Assembly: GCA_020059465.1 (NCBI GenBank)
Contig: JAGVBZ010000041.1
Location: 73,112 to 137,111, forward strand
Source of the DNA: Brevinematales bacterium
GTDB lineage: Bacteria > Spirochaetota > Brevinematia > Brevinematales > GWF1-51-8
Direction of reading: 5' to 3'
Length of the DNA stretch: 64,000 nt
Positions 25,028-33,595 of this stretch are shown one piece after another. The number at the start of each line of letters is the position of its first letter. The stretch's first letter is position 1. The notes under the pieces were generated by a model. It saw nothing but the letters and a program-made list of their open reading frames with translations, was not told the origin of the DNA and made no database searches. The position numbers and the translations under genes were made by a program.

Positions 25028-26239
25028 CTAAGTTTTCGCCTGAATCTCGCCGGCTTTTTTCAAAACAGCCCGCGTCATCAGAGGTCCGACGATTTCAGTG
25101 ATAATAGTCGTCAGAAGAAGTATATTAATGACCGAAATAGAAAGAATCTTGCCGGCCTCTCCCATAGCAGGCGCGCCGAAGTCCGAGCGTATTGCGAGCG
25201 CGAGGGCTAACGCCACCCCGACCTGCGGGATCAGCGCAAATCCGATGTACCGTCTGACATTCACAGGCGCCCTTCCGACAACCGCGCCGAGCGTACCGCC
25301 GCCGATTTTACCGAAACTCCGAAGTATAAAATATCCGATCCCCGCAAACCCCACCTTCGCAATCAGGCTCAAATCGAGATGCGCACCCCCGATGATGAAG
25401 AACGACGACAGGAAAATCGGCGTATAATTCCGCACCATTTCATCGGTACGTAATACCAGCGCGGGCGAAAGGTTCACAGTGACCGCGCCGAACACCATGA
25501 CAGTCAGTAGTTCGGAAATCCCCAGCATCTTACAGACCCCAAGCTGGATGAGCAGGAATGCCGACACCGCTATGACAATCGCTTCATTGTTTCGGACATG
25601 CTTCATGATGAACGCATAGAGCGCACCCATACCGCCGCCGATCACGATCGAAAGTCCTACGGACATGAACGACGAAAAAATAATCGTCCCCCAGTTCAGC
25701 CCCGCCCCGCTGATCATCCCCTTTGCGAAGGATGCGGCAAATACATAGATAATCAGCGCCGCAGCGTCGTCGAGCCCGACAACCGCGAGAATGGTAGACG
25801 TCAGAAAGCCCTTCGCCTGAAACTGCCGGATGACCGCTACAGTTGCGGCAGGGGCTGTGGCGGACGCTACCGCGCCCAATAGAAGCGAAAAACTGACGTC
25901 GCCGCCCGATAAAAGAAGCATCCCGAAAAATACGATGATAAACGCGCCCATAGTCTCGAAAAGTACTATAAATATGATCGACTTCCCCAGCTTCTTCAGG
26001 TTATCCCACTTCAGCTCGATACCGATCAGGAACGCAATCAGGCAGAGTCCGATAGACGATATCCACTCCATCGAATCGAGCGCGCGTTCGTCCAGCAGCC
26101 TGACCAGCGAAATCCCAAGGATAATACCGATTACGACATACCCCGTCACCTCCGGAATCCGCAGGCGGTTGAAAATCAGTTTGACTAAAAAGGCGCAAAG
26201 AAGTACCGCGCCGGAGATGAGAAAGAAATATTCTATCAC
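25028..26239 (-). CDS. Cation:proton antiporter (CPA2/NapA-KefB type)
   Basis: 403 residues, about twelve to thirteen helices. LVKLIFNRLRIPEVTGYVVIG at the N-terminus, ILAVVGLDDAAALIIYVFA with the paired acidic residues of the ion site (DD) in the middle, and ALIPQVGVALALALAIRSDF near the C-terminus are CPA2 hallmarks. Exchanges Na+ or K+ for protons. No C-terminal RCK domain, so regulation would have to come from other proteins such as the adjacent PII-like and EIIA proteins. 12 bp after the EIIA gene. Confidence 0.88.
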   Translation of the reverse strand: MIEYFFLISGAVLLCAFLVKLIFNRLRIPEVTGYVVIGIILGISLVRLLDERALDSMEWISSIGLCLIAFLIGIELKWDNLKKLGKSIIFIVLFETMGAFIIVFFGMLLLSGGDVSFSLLLGAVASATAPAATVAVIRQFQAKGFLTSTILAVVGLDDAAALIIYVFAASFAKGMISGAGLNWGTIIFSSFMSVGLSIVIGGGMGALYAFIMKHVRNNEAIVIAVSAFLLIQLGVCKMLGISELLTVMVFGAVTVNLSPALVLRTDEMVRNYTPIFLSSFFIIGGAHLDLSLIAKVGFAGIGYFILRSFGKIGGGTLGAVVGRAPVNVRRYIGFALIPQVGVALALALAIRSDFGAPAMGEAGKILSISVINILLLTTIITEIVGPLMTRAVLKKAGEIQAKT

Positions 26240-26251
26240 GGTTACTCCCGC

Positions 26252-26701
26252 CTATAAACCGTTAAAACATTCGATCACCGAATCCGCCGCGGAAGCGTTC
26301 AGCAGGCGTTCCCGGCGGCTCTTACTTTTCACAAGCAGGGTAACGGTCGCCAGAATTTCGAGGTATTCCCTCTGACGTTCCAACGGGCACCCGATCAGAA
26401 ACACAATCCTTACCGGCACACGGTCGATCGAATCCCAATCGGTATCGTTCTTCAACAGCCCGGTAATAATGAAAAAGTCTTTCACTCCATCAAGCTTGGC
26501 ATGAGGAACAGCCACGCCCACCCCGATCCCCGTACTGAGGACTCGTTCCCTCTCGATCACGGCATTCTCAAACGCCTGCTCCGATGGGATTTTCCCGCGT
26601 TTGTATGCTGTCTCCACAAGCGCCTTGATGACATCCTCGCGGTTTCCGCCGTCTAAAAACACGACGCTTTCCCGTTCGATAATATCCGATATCTTTACCA
26701 T
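26252..26701 (-). CDS. PTS EIIA protein, fructose/nitrogen (PtsN) type
   Basis: 149 residues. EIIA type-2 fold with the phosphorylatable His in GVGVAVPHAKLDGV, followed by VRIVFLIGCPLERQREYLEILATV. No EIIB, EIIC or transporter is nearby, so this is likely a regulatory EIIA. PtsN-like proteins control K+ transport in other bacteria, and here the gene sits 12 bp before a cation antiporter and 3 bp after glpK. Confidence 0.85.
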   Translation of the reverse strand: MVKISDIIERESVVFLDGGNREDVIKALVETAYKRGKIPSEQAFENAVIERERVLSTGIGVGVAVPHAKLDGVKDFFIITGLLKNDTDWDSIDRVPVRIVFLIGCPLERQREYLEILATVTLLVKSKSRRERLLNASAADSVIECFNGL

Positions 26702-26704
26702 CTT

Positions 26705-28216
26705 CTACTCCAACCAATCCATCGTTCGCTGTACGGCTTTATTCCAATACTTATAATACTCTTCGCGTTTGGCGGAATCCATCGAGGGAATCCACTCTTT
26801 ATCTTTCATCCAGTTCGCGCGAACGTCGGAAAAATCCTTCCAGAAACCGACTGCGATACCCGCCGCATACGCCGCGCCGAGGGCGGTGGTTTCGGTGACC
26901 TTCGCGCGGATAATCGGAACGCCTATTATATCCGACTGAAACTGCATCAGGAGTTCGTTCCGCACCATCCCGCCGTCCACCTTCAATGCGCCGATATCAT
27001 GGCCGGAGTCCTTCCTCATCGCATCGAAGATATCGCGCGTCTGGAACGCCGTCGCCTCAAGCACCGCGCGCGCGATATGCCCTTTATTCACATAGCGGGT
27101 CAGTCCCGCGATTATTCCCCTCGCCTCGCTCCGCCAGTACGGCGCGTAAAGCCCGGAGAACGCCGGTACGAAATAGACTCCGCCATTATCGTCTACTGTC
27201 CCGGCAAGTTCTTCGATTTCGAGAGAAGACTTTATCATTCCAAGATTATCTCGTATCCATTGCACAAGCGCACCGGTGATCGCGATAGAACCCTCCAGCG
27301 CGTACACCGCCGGACGGCTGTCCCAACGGTACGCTGCGGTCGTAATCAGCCCGCAGGAGGAATGCACCGGGGCGTCCCCTGTGTTCATCAGCAGAAAACA
27401 GCCCGTCCCATAGGTGTTTTTCGCGTCTCCCGTATCGAAACATCCCTGCCCGACCAGAGCGGCCTGCTGGTCGCCGAGCGCGCCGGCTGCCGGAATCCCT
27501 TTTCCAAGAGGACTATCCGCCGATGTCACTCCGTAGAAAGCGCTGTCGATAGAAGGCCGGATAAGAGGAAGAATCGAACGAGGTACATGCAGTGCCGAGA
27601 GGAGTTCACTGTCCCAATCCAGCGTTTCGAGGTTCATCAGCATCGTCCGGCTCGCGTTGGTGACATCGGTCACATGCGCGCCGCCGTTTATCCCCCCGGT
27701 AAGGTTCCAGATAACCCAGCAGTCCATCGTACCGCAGAGAGCGTTTCCCTCATCGGCGGCTTTCCGCGCATCGGGAATATTATCGAGTATCCATCGGATT
27801 TTCGGGCCGGAAAAATATGTCGCGAGCGGAAGCCCTGTCTTGCCCCGGAAACGGTCGATACCGCCGTCACGGGCAAGATCTTTTATCAGGGTGTCGGTAC
27901 GGGTATCCTGCCAGACCACGGCGTTATAGAACGGCTTGCCTGTGCGCCTGTCCCATACGACCACCGTCTCGCGCTGGTTCGTCACCCCGACCGCGGCGAT
28001 ATCGGAACGCGCGACGCCCGAACGGATCAGGGTTTCTGCTATTACGCGCTGGGTATTCGTCCAAATCTCCATCGGGTCATGCTCGACCCAACCGGGCTTG
28101 GGAAATATCTGGCGATGCTCGAGCTGGTGGGACGCGACAGGCTGTCCGGAACGGTCGAAGAGGATGAAACGGGTGCTGGTCGTACCCTGATCGATAGACC
28201 CGATATAACCGGACAT
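26705..28216 (-). CDS. glpK: Glycerol kinase
   Basis: 503 residues, full family length. FGGY kinase with [15 protein letters not shown] at the N-terminus, [17 protein letters not shown], the ATP-site region [14 protein letters not shown] and the C-terminal [16 protein letters not shown]. Phosphorylates glycerol to sn-glycerol-3-phosphate, the substrate of the GlpA/GlpB/DUF1667 set encoded downstream. First gene of the eight-gene minus-strand operon. No glpF is seen in the window. Confidence 0.97.
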   Translation of the reverse strand: MSGYIGSIDQGTTSTRFILFDRSGQPVASHQLEHRQIFPKPGWVEHDPMEIWTNTQRVIAETLIRSGVARSDIAAVGVTNQRETVVVWDRRTGKPFYNAVVWQDTRTDTLIKDLARDGGIDRFRGKTGLPLATYFSGPKIRWILDNIPDARKAADEGNALCGTMDCWVIWNLTGGINGGAHVTDVTNASRTMLMNLETLDWDSELLSALHVPRSILPLIRPSIDSAFYGVTSADSPLGKGIPAAGALGDQQAALVGQGCFDTGDAKNTYGTGCFLLMNTGDAPVHSSCGLITTAAYRWDSRPAVYALEGSIAITGALVQWIRDNLGMIKSSLEIEELAGTVDDNGGVYFVPAFSGLYAPYWRSEARGIIAGLTRYVNKGHIARAVLEATAFQTRDIFDAMRKDSGHDIGALKVDGGMVRNELLMQFQSDIIGVPIIRAKVTETTALGAAYAAGIAVGFWKDFSDVRANWMKDKEWIPSMDSAKREEYYKYWNKAVQRTMDWLE

Positions 28217-28304
28217 CCGCGCCTCCTTATCTTAGACCCGTTATTATACAACGAAATCGGAGTATGTGCAATAAGAAATTAACGGAGAACGAAAAAAGAG
28301 GGGG

Positions 28305-29063
28305 TCATTTCCCGACTTTCTCGCGGATATTTCGGAAAAATTCGATGGTTTTATCGGCAATAAAGTCCTTATCATAATCGAGGGTCGCGACATGGAAGGA
28401 ATTCTTCAGCCATATCAGTTCCTTCACCCCACTCGCGGCGTTCTGATAGGTGAATTCGGCGTTCTTCCTCGGCAGGACATGATCGTCCTCGGATTTGAAT
28501 ATCATGAGCGGAACTTTTATTTTATCATGGTCGCGTATAACTTTCTTGGCGAGTTTCCATAACTGGGCGACCCCGCCGATCGGTGTCCGGGTATAGGCGT
28601 ATTCCCGCGCGGACGGGTCTTTGATATCCCCGGCGATCGCTGGTGTGGACGGCATGATATACTTCAGCGCAGGAGAGAGCGGGATCAGCGGGCTTCCCAG
28701 CCATAGCGCATGATTGACCACCGCCGCCGCCTTGATATCGGGATAGTTCTGCGCGAAATATAGGGTAAGAGTCCCGCCCATCGACAACCCCTCCATCACA
28801 ATAAACGACGCGCGCTGTCTGAGGGCATCGAGCGAGTTATAAAGGGTATCGATCCATTGGGTATAGCTGACTTTATTCAGGTCCTGCCATTTCGTGCAGT
28901 GCCCGGGCAGGATGGGACATTCGACATGGAATCCAGCATCGGCAAACCGTTTCGCCATATAATCCTGCGACTGCGGGGTGCTGGTAAACCCGTGACTGAT
29001 GAGAACCCCGATATCCGATTTCCCGGTGTGCGAGATGGGCTTGACGTTCTGGTAAAGTTCCAT
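28305..29063 (-). CDS. Alpha/beta hydrolase, carboxylesterase/monoacylglycerol-lipase type
   Basis: 252 residues. Oxyanion region SHGFTSTPQS, nucleophile elbow GLSMGG, Asp in KSEDDHVLP and His in NSFHVATLDYD complete the catalytic triad. Closest in style to Est30-like carboxylesterases and monoacylglycerol lipases. No signal peptide, so cytoplasmic. Upstream of glpK on the same strand with an 88-bp gap; a lipase releasing glycerol would fit but is inference. Confidence 0.85.
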   Translation of the reverse strand: MELYQNVKPISHTGKSDIGVLISHGFTSTPQSQDYMAKRFADAGFHVECPILPGHCTKWQDLNKVSYTQWIDTLYNSLDALRQRASFIVMEGLSMGGTLTLYFAQNYPDIKAAAVVNHALWLGSPLIPLSPALKYIMPSTPAIAGDIKDPSAREYAYTRTPIGGVAQLWKLAKKVIRDHDKIKVPLMIFKSEDDHVLPRKNAEFTYQNAASGVKELIWLKNSFHVATLDYDKDFIADKTIEFFRNIREKVGK

Positions 29064-29143
29064 GAAGTACCCCCGATGAGTAATGAAGTATCATACCACG
29101 ATTGCGCGGAATGTCAATAGAAAATATGGATTAAGAATATAGC

Positions 29144-29836
29144 TCAGTCCCCCACAGTCAGGGCGGTCATTTTCCATCCGCCGTCCTCTCCCTTATGGAA
29201 TATCGCGCGGAAACTGTATGTGTTATAAACATACTTCCCGAATACGTAGCCGATTTTCCCGTCGGACATCATGATCTTGATCCAGTTATAGGTCTCTCCG
29301 CCCACAGTTTCCTGCTTATCGGTATACTCCATGAATACGACGAGTTCGTAGGAAAGCGAGGCGATCACCGGGCTTTTCGACGACGGCTCCTTGCGGACAT
29401 TGACGTTCTTCCCGGCGATCACATTGTCGGCGTAATATGCCCCGTCAAAGGTTTCCTTATAGACCATATTATCGAACCAGTAAGGCATAACATATTGATC
29501 GCCGTGATAGGAGCCGCCGTTTATCAGCAGGAATTCCATAATCTTCCAGAATACGATATCCTTAGGGTCTTTATCGAGCTTCCAGAACGTCAGGAAGTTT
29601 TTCCAGCCGTAGGTATAACTGCATTGGATATCGGGTGATGTAAGCGACTTCAGCGCCGCAAGGTCTTTGCTCTTGACCGCCTGATGGAGCTTCCCGATAT
29701 AAATCTTCAACTCTTTATCCTGGGACGACTGGTCTTCAGGGGTAATCACCGTTTTTTCAAATCCCGCCTGATCACCCCCAGCCCATAGCGAGACCGCAGC
29801 CAGAGCGATAAATACCGCAATTACACACTGTTTCAT
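29144..29836 (-). CDS. Secreted SH3-domain protein (paralogue A)
   Basis: 230 residues from ATG 29836 behind CCGGAGGAATCT; the frame runs 72 nt further with no signal. Signal peptide MKQCVIAVFIALAAVSLWA. An N-terminal unknown domain (IGKLHQAVKSKDLAALKSL, then FLTFWKLDKDPKD) precedes a bacterial SH3 domain at about 140-205 (AGKNVNVRKEPSSKSPVIA). Paralogous to the 31987 gene, which lies beyond the citrate synthase gene on the other strand. SH3b domains often bind peptidoglycan. Confidence 0.75.
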   Translation of the reverse strand: MKQCVIAVFIALAAVSLWAGGDQAGFEKTVITPEDQSSQDKELKIYIGKLHQAVKSKDLAALKSLTSPDIQCSYTYGWKNFLTFWKLDKDPKDIVFWKIMEFLLINGGSYHGDQYVMPYWFDNMVYKETFDGAYYADNVIAGKNVNVRKEPSSKSPVIASLSYELVVFMEYTDKQETVGGETYNWIKIMMSDGKIGYVFGKYVYNTYSFRAIFHKGEDGGWKMTALTVGD

Positions 29837-29931
29837 AGATTCCTCCGGAAATTGCTGATATACCATAATATTATATCCCCGGAACATGATAATTGCAACG
29901 AGAAACACTTCCGGTTATACTTTAATATTTT

Positions 29932-29960
29932 TTGACGGGGATAGAAAAATAAGATATAAT
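29932..29960 (+). promoter_or_regulatory. Promoter for tRNA-Arg
   Basis: TTGACG (29932-29937), 17-bp spacer, TATAAT (29955-29960). Start near 29967 leaves a 5' leader of about 43 nt to be removed by RNase P. Confidence 0.75.
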
Positions 29961-30009
29961 ATTGACCTCGAATTGACGGTGACGGGGAACTCCGTACCAC
30001 AGTTTTAAT

Positions 30010-30083
30010 GCGCCTATAGCTCAGCTGGATAGAGCGAAGGATTGCGGATCCTTAGGCCACAGGTTCGACTCCTGTTAGGCGCG
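30010..30083 (+). tRNA. tRNA-Arg(GCG)
   Basis: Complete cloverleaf: acceptor GCGCCTA/TAGGCGC, D stem GCTC/GAGC, anticodon stem AAGGA/TCCTT with loop TTGCGGA (anticodon GCG at 30044-30046), T arm ACAGG/CCTGT, discriminator G, no encoded CCA. A20 in the D loop is the arginine identity base. A GCG anticodon is unusual: most bacteria read CGN with ACG edited to ICG. Confidence 0.93.
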
Positions 30084-30092
30084 TATATCAGA

Positions 30093-30120
30093 CCCGCATG
30101 GTACTCCATGTGGGTTTTTT
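30093..30120 (+). terminator. Rho-independent terminator of tRNA-Arg
   Basis: CCCGCATGG, loop TACT, CCATGTGGG (one G-U pair), then T6. Confidence 0.85.
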
Positions 30121-30335
30121 GCTGACCGGAACGGAAAATACCAATACCCGGTAACTTGATTTTATCCGTTGGATTCGATACAATATTCTATGAGACGGCG
30201 AGCGGAAGAAGCATAGAATTTTTTTCCGCATATCCTTCGCTAAATTTCCTTTCGGTATTATACCCATTTACACTAAAATCCGTCCTTCTCAATGCAATTA
30301 TTATAAAATAGTTTTCAATCTTTATGGAGGCTGTT

Positions 30336-31766
30336 ATGGAAATCGATCTGCATAAAAATCTGGTCAAAGATACAAAGACCAACCGTCTGAGGGCGGAAGC
30401 GGACACGTATCATTTGGTGGATGTGACCGAGGGACAGTACTACCGTAATATATTTCCGTACACTGAAATCCCGAAGATTCCGTTTAATAACCGCGCAGTC
30501 CCGATGGAGACCCCGAAGGAAGTATGGATCACCGATACTACGTTCCGAGACGGTCAGCAGTCGCGCCCGCCGTACACCCCCGACCAGATTGTTACTATTT
30601 ATAAACTCCTTAATAAATTAGGCGGCCCCAACGGAATGATCCGTCAGACCGAATTTTTCCTCTACAGCAAGAAAGACCGTGAGGCGTTTGAGAAATGTCT
30701 TGCGCTGGATTATAAATATCCCGAGATCACCTCATGGGTACGCGCAAGCAAAGCGGATTTCGAGCTTGTCAAGCAGGTTGGTATCAATGAAACGGGTATC
30801 CTCATGTCGGTCTCGGATTACCATATCTTCAAGAAAATGAAGAAAACCCGCAACCAGATTATGGATATGTACCTGGGAATAGCAAAGGATGCACTGAGCA
30901 TCGGTGTCATTCCGCGCTGTCATTTCGAGGATATCACACGTGCGGACTTTTTCGGTTTTGTCGTACCGTTTACCCGAGAACTCATGAAACTCTCCAAAGA
31001 ATCGGGAATACCGATAAAAATCCGTGCATGCGATACTCTCGGTCTCGGTGTTACCTATCTGGGAACATCACTACCGAGAAGCGTACAGGGTGTAGTTTAC
31101 TCGCTCAAGGAGTATGCGGGCGTACCCCCAACCCAACTCGAATGGCACGGACATAACGATTTCCATAAGGGTCTGGTCGCAGCCGCGACAGCATGGCTAT
31201 ACGGATGCTGCGCGGTTAACGCCTCGCTGCTGGGGATCGGAGAGCGAACGGGCAACACTCCGCTGGAGGCTATGTGTATCGAGTACGCTCAGTTGTTCGG
31301 CGATACCAACGGGATGAATCTCGAAGCGATCACCGAAATCAGGGACTTCATGGAGAGAGAGACCGGGACTATTATCCCTCCCAACATGCCGTTTGTCGGG
31401 AAGGACTTCAATACCACCCGCGCGGGCATACATGCCGACGGATTACTAAAAGACGAGGAAATATACAATATATTCGACACCAAGCAGATCCTGAACCGCC
31501 CGCTCGAAGTGATGATTACCGATAAATCCGGGCTTGCCGGGATAGCGGCGTGGATCAACGTCAACTTCAATCTCGACAAGGCATCCGAGATAAAGAAGGA
31601 TGAACCGGGAGTCGCGAAGATCAGCGACTGGGTTCAGATAGAGTACGATAACGGACGGGTGACAGCTATATCCGACGACGAGCTTCTGGAACAGGTCAGT
31701 ATGCATCTTCCGGAGCTCTATAAGGCTAAGGTGGGAACTAATAAGATTTTAACGATCAAGCGATAG
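30336..31766 (+). CDS. HMGL-like carboxyltransferase-family enzyme, probable Re-citrate synthase
   Basis: 476 residues from ATG 30336 (TGGAGG, 5-nt spacing). A TIM barrel of the isopropylmalate/homocitrate synthase family: ITDTTFRDGQQSRPPYTPDQ at about 65, catalytic RACDTLGLG, metal-binding EWHGHNDFHKG and GIGERTGNTPLE. The GQQSRPPYT variant and the roughly 450-480 length without a LeuA regulatory domain fit the Re-face citrate synthases of Clostridium and Syntrophus-type anaerobes. Alternatives are homocitrate or isopropylmalate synthase; neighbours do not help. No gltA is seen in the window. Confidence 0.7.
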   Translation: MEIDLHKNLVKDTKTNRLRAEADTYHLVDVTEGQYYRNIFPYTEIPKIPFNNRAVPMETPKEVWITDTTFRDGQQSRPPYTPDQIVTIYKLLNKLGGPNGMIRQTEFFLYSKKDREAFEKCLALDYKYPEITSWVRASKADFELVKQVGINETGILMSVSDYHIFKKMKKTRNQIMDMYLGIAKDALSIGVIPRCHFEDITRADFFGFVVPFTRELMKLSKESGIPIKIRACDTLGLGVTYLGTSLPRSVQGVVYSLKEYAGVPPTQLEWHGHNDFHKGLVAAATAWLYGCCAVNASLLGIGERTGNTPLEAMCIEYAQLFGDTNGMNLEAITEIRDFMERETGTIIPPNMPFVGKDFNTTRAGIHADGLLKDEEIYNIFDTKQILNRPLEVMITDKSGLAGIAAWINVNFNLDKASEIKKDEPGVAKISDWVQIEYDNGRVTAISDDELLEQVSMHLPELYKAKVGTNKILTIKR

Positions 31767-31787
31767 AACAGTTTCAAGGGGATTTTC

Positions 31788-31816
31788 TTGCGTTTTCAGG
31801 GGATACTTATTATAAT
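31788..31816 (+). promoter_or_regulatory. Promoter for tRNA-Ser
   Basis: TTGCGT (31788-31793), 17-bp spacer, TATAAT (31811-31816), 11 bp before the mature 5' end. Confidence 0.7.
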
Positions 31817-31827
31817 ATGTTCCCCAT

Positions 31828-31914
31828 GGAGAGGTGCCAGAGTGGTCGATCGGGCCTGACTCGAAATCAGGTGTGCCCGCGAGGGTACCGGGGGTTCAAA
31901 TCCCCCCCTCTCCG
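31828..31914 (+). tRNA. tRNA-Ser(CGA)
   Basis: Class II tRNA: acceptor GGAGAGG/CCTCTCC, anticodon stem CCTGA/TCAGG with loop CTCGAAA (anticodon CGA, reads UCG), long variable arm GTGCCC-GCGA-GGGTAC, T arm GGGGG/CCCCC with TTCAAAT, discriminator G, no encoded CCA. Confidence 0.95.
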
Positions 31915-31986
31915 TAGGCTTATTATCTCAATAAACCTTTCTCGCCAAGTTTGCGTTTACGGAAAACTCTTATTGAGGATCCAATC

Positions 31987-32781
31987 ATGAATACTTTTTT
32001 TAAAAATTGGGTCGCGGTTCGGATTTCTTTATATATCTTCACTTTCATTTTTACTTTCATAAGTTACTCTTCATCCTTCGACGGTGAAGCAGTTAAAAAA
32101 TATAAAAAGACTAGTATACCTCCTATAGATGAATCATGGAAAGACCCCACCCTAAATAAATACTTAGAGAAATTAAAAAAAGCTGTAGAGAAGAAGGATG
32201 TTAACGCTCTCGTGGAATTAATATCACCTAATATTGATTGTGATCACGAATACAAACCCGGCGTCCAGAATTTTTTAAAAGTATGGAAATTAGATAAAGA
32301 TCCAGAACATTCAAGTTTCTGGGGATATATGTCCATGCTTCTCAATAGTAGCGGGGCATTTTACTCCGAAACTAAGTTTATATTGCCCTATTGGTATAAT
32401 GGGGTGGAAGAACCCTATATTATTGAGACTTATAAAGACAAAGTATTGGAGGAACTTGAAAAATTCGGTGAGCCTTTTAACGAGTTCGAATTTTATATTG
32501 TTGCGGGTAAAAATGTAAATGTTCGAGCCGAACCTTCGAGTAAAAGTAAAATTATTACCCAAATATCATATGAAGTAATATATTTAGTAGATTATTCAGG
32601 GGTTTATGAAACGATTAACGATGAAAAATATCAATGGCTAAAAGTGCGTTTGTGGAATGGAGAAGAAGGATTTATTTATGGGAAATATTTATTCAATCAG
32701 GATTTTAGTATTCGGGCAATCATAGAAAATACTGGGAATGGCTGGAAAATAACAATTATGAAAAGAAAATACTATGATTAA
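31987..32781 (+). CDS. SH3-domain protein (paralogue B), AT-rich
   Basis: 264 residues from ATG 31987 (GAGGATCCAATC); the frame also opens at a TTG at 31951. N-terminal hydrophobic signal or anchor (about 8-35), then the same architecture as the 29144 gene: YLEKLKKAVEKKDVNALVEL, FLKVWKLDKDPEHSS, and an SH3 domain with AGKNVNVRAEPSSKSKII. It has an insertion of about 15 residues before the SH3 domain. Much more AT-rich than neighbours and directly downstream of tRNA-Ser, suggesting separate acquisition of a divergent paralogue rather than recent duplication. Confidence 0.7.
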   Translation: MNTFFKNWVAVRISLYIFTFIFTFISYSSSFDGEAVKKYKKTSIPPIDESWKDPTLNKYLEKLKKAVEKKDVNALVELISPNIDCDHEYKPGVQNFLKVWKLDKDPEHSSFWGYMSMLLNSSGAFYSETKFILPYWYNGVEEPYIIETYKDKVLEELEKFGEPFNEFEFYIVAGKNVNVRAEPSSKSKIITQISYEVIYLVDYSGVYETINDEKYQWLKVRLWNGEEGFIYGKYLFNQDFSIRAIIENTGNGWKITIMKRKYYD

Positions 32782-32814
32782 TAAAAATAAAACAAAAAAA
32801 ATAGAAGTTTGAAA

Positions 32815-33348
32815 ATGAAAAACCACCTTCTCCCGCCCCTGCTGAAATCTGTCGTTCTCTGGGTACTTTACTTTGCCCTATCTTTCCTGTATAAGGCCGT
32901 GCTTACTCCGTCCGGCAATATCATCGGCCCAGCGGGGGAATCCCTGTTTCGGCAGGGAATGATCGCGTTCATCACTGCGCTGATCGCGGGCGCGGCCGAA
33001 TTCCTGATCGACCGGAAACGGATTACGAATAGCCAATCCTATCTCTTCGCGCGGATGCTTTCGATGGTATTTATCCCGTATGTATTTATGCTGATTTGGA
33101 GCTTCATCCCCGCGGTTGCGGGGAATATCAATATGGAATGGCTGAGAGTATCCTATGTAAATCTCGCCGCGTTCGCCGCGTTCTATTTCGCCGTTCTTCT
33201 GGAACGCACCCTCGAGGAAGTCGTGTTTCAGAAAGGCCTGATCATTCTCACAGTACTTTTATTTACTTTAACCCTGTTTTTCACTGTACTGCTTACAATA
33301 CAGACACCGGTGGTAAATATCTTCACCGACCCGTCGTTTTCGTCCTAA
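32815..33348 (+). CDS. Hypothetical membrane protein
   Basis: 177 residues from ATG 32815 (weak AGAAG-type ribosome binding site; an in-frame TTG lies 6 nt earlier). Five to six predicted helices, with a short charged segment FLIDRKRITNSQS between helices 2 and 3 and a final helix ILTVLLFTLTLFFTVLL. No family recognised. Base composition returns to that of the surrounding genome, in contrast with the preceding gene. Convergent with the acyl-carrier-like gene, overlapping it by 4 nt at the stops. Confidence 0.55.
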   Translation: MKNHLLPPLLKSVVLWVLYFALSFLYKAVLTPSGNIIGPAGESLFRQGMIAFITALIAGAAEFLIDRKRITNSQSYLFARMLSMVFIPYVFMLIWSFIPAVAGNINMEWLRVSYVNLAAFAAFYFAVLLERTLEEVVFQKGLIILTVLLFTLTLFFTVLLTIQTPVVNIFTDPSFSS

Positions 33349-33572
33349 ACACTGCCCATAAATTTCAGGACATCTCCCACATTCTGAAATCCGACCGCGA
33401 TTTCCGGGGGGCAGTCTACCCGGAACCGTTCCTCCAGCTCTGCGCCTATTTCCACAATCAGCAGCTTATCCGCTCCGAGATCGGCAAGCGGTACCCCTTC
33501 CTTAACTTCCGAAATATCCACACCGAGCTTTTTCGCGATTATCTCCCGTACCTCGTCAGGATTACCTCCCAT
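33345..33572 (-). CDS. Acyl-carrier-protein-like protein lacking the prosthetic-group serine
   Basis: 75 residues. Overall ACP pattern: VREIIAKKLGVDISEV, then DLGADKLLIVEIGAELEERFRV and VGDVLKFM. In functional ACPs the second block reads DLGADSL with Ser as 4'-phosphopantetheine site; here it is Lys (codon AAG on the minus strand near 33472). It therefore cannot be a normal holo-ACP. Last of a three-gene minus-strand run with a tandem ACT protein and a phenylacetate-CoA-ligase-like enzyme; a structural or regulatory role seems more likely than acyl transfer. Confidence 0.75.
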   Translation of the reverse strand: MGGNPDEVREIIAKKLGVDISEVKEGVPLADLGADKLLIVEIGAELEERFRVDCPPEIAVGFQNVGDVLKFMGSV

Positions 33573-33595
33573 TTGATCCTCCGCAAATATGAAAG

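Noticed and set aside
26999-28282. 427-codon plus-strand frame opposite glpK
   Set aside because: Antisense to a full-length glycerol kinase with all motifs; composition is typical of a shadow frame.
30010-31950. Integrative element at the tRNA genes
   Set aside because: No integrase or recombinase gene and no repeated tRNA 3' end were found near either tRNA; only composition hints at acquisition.
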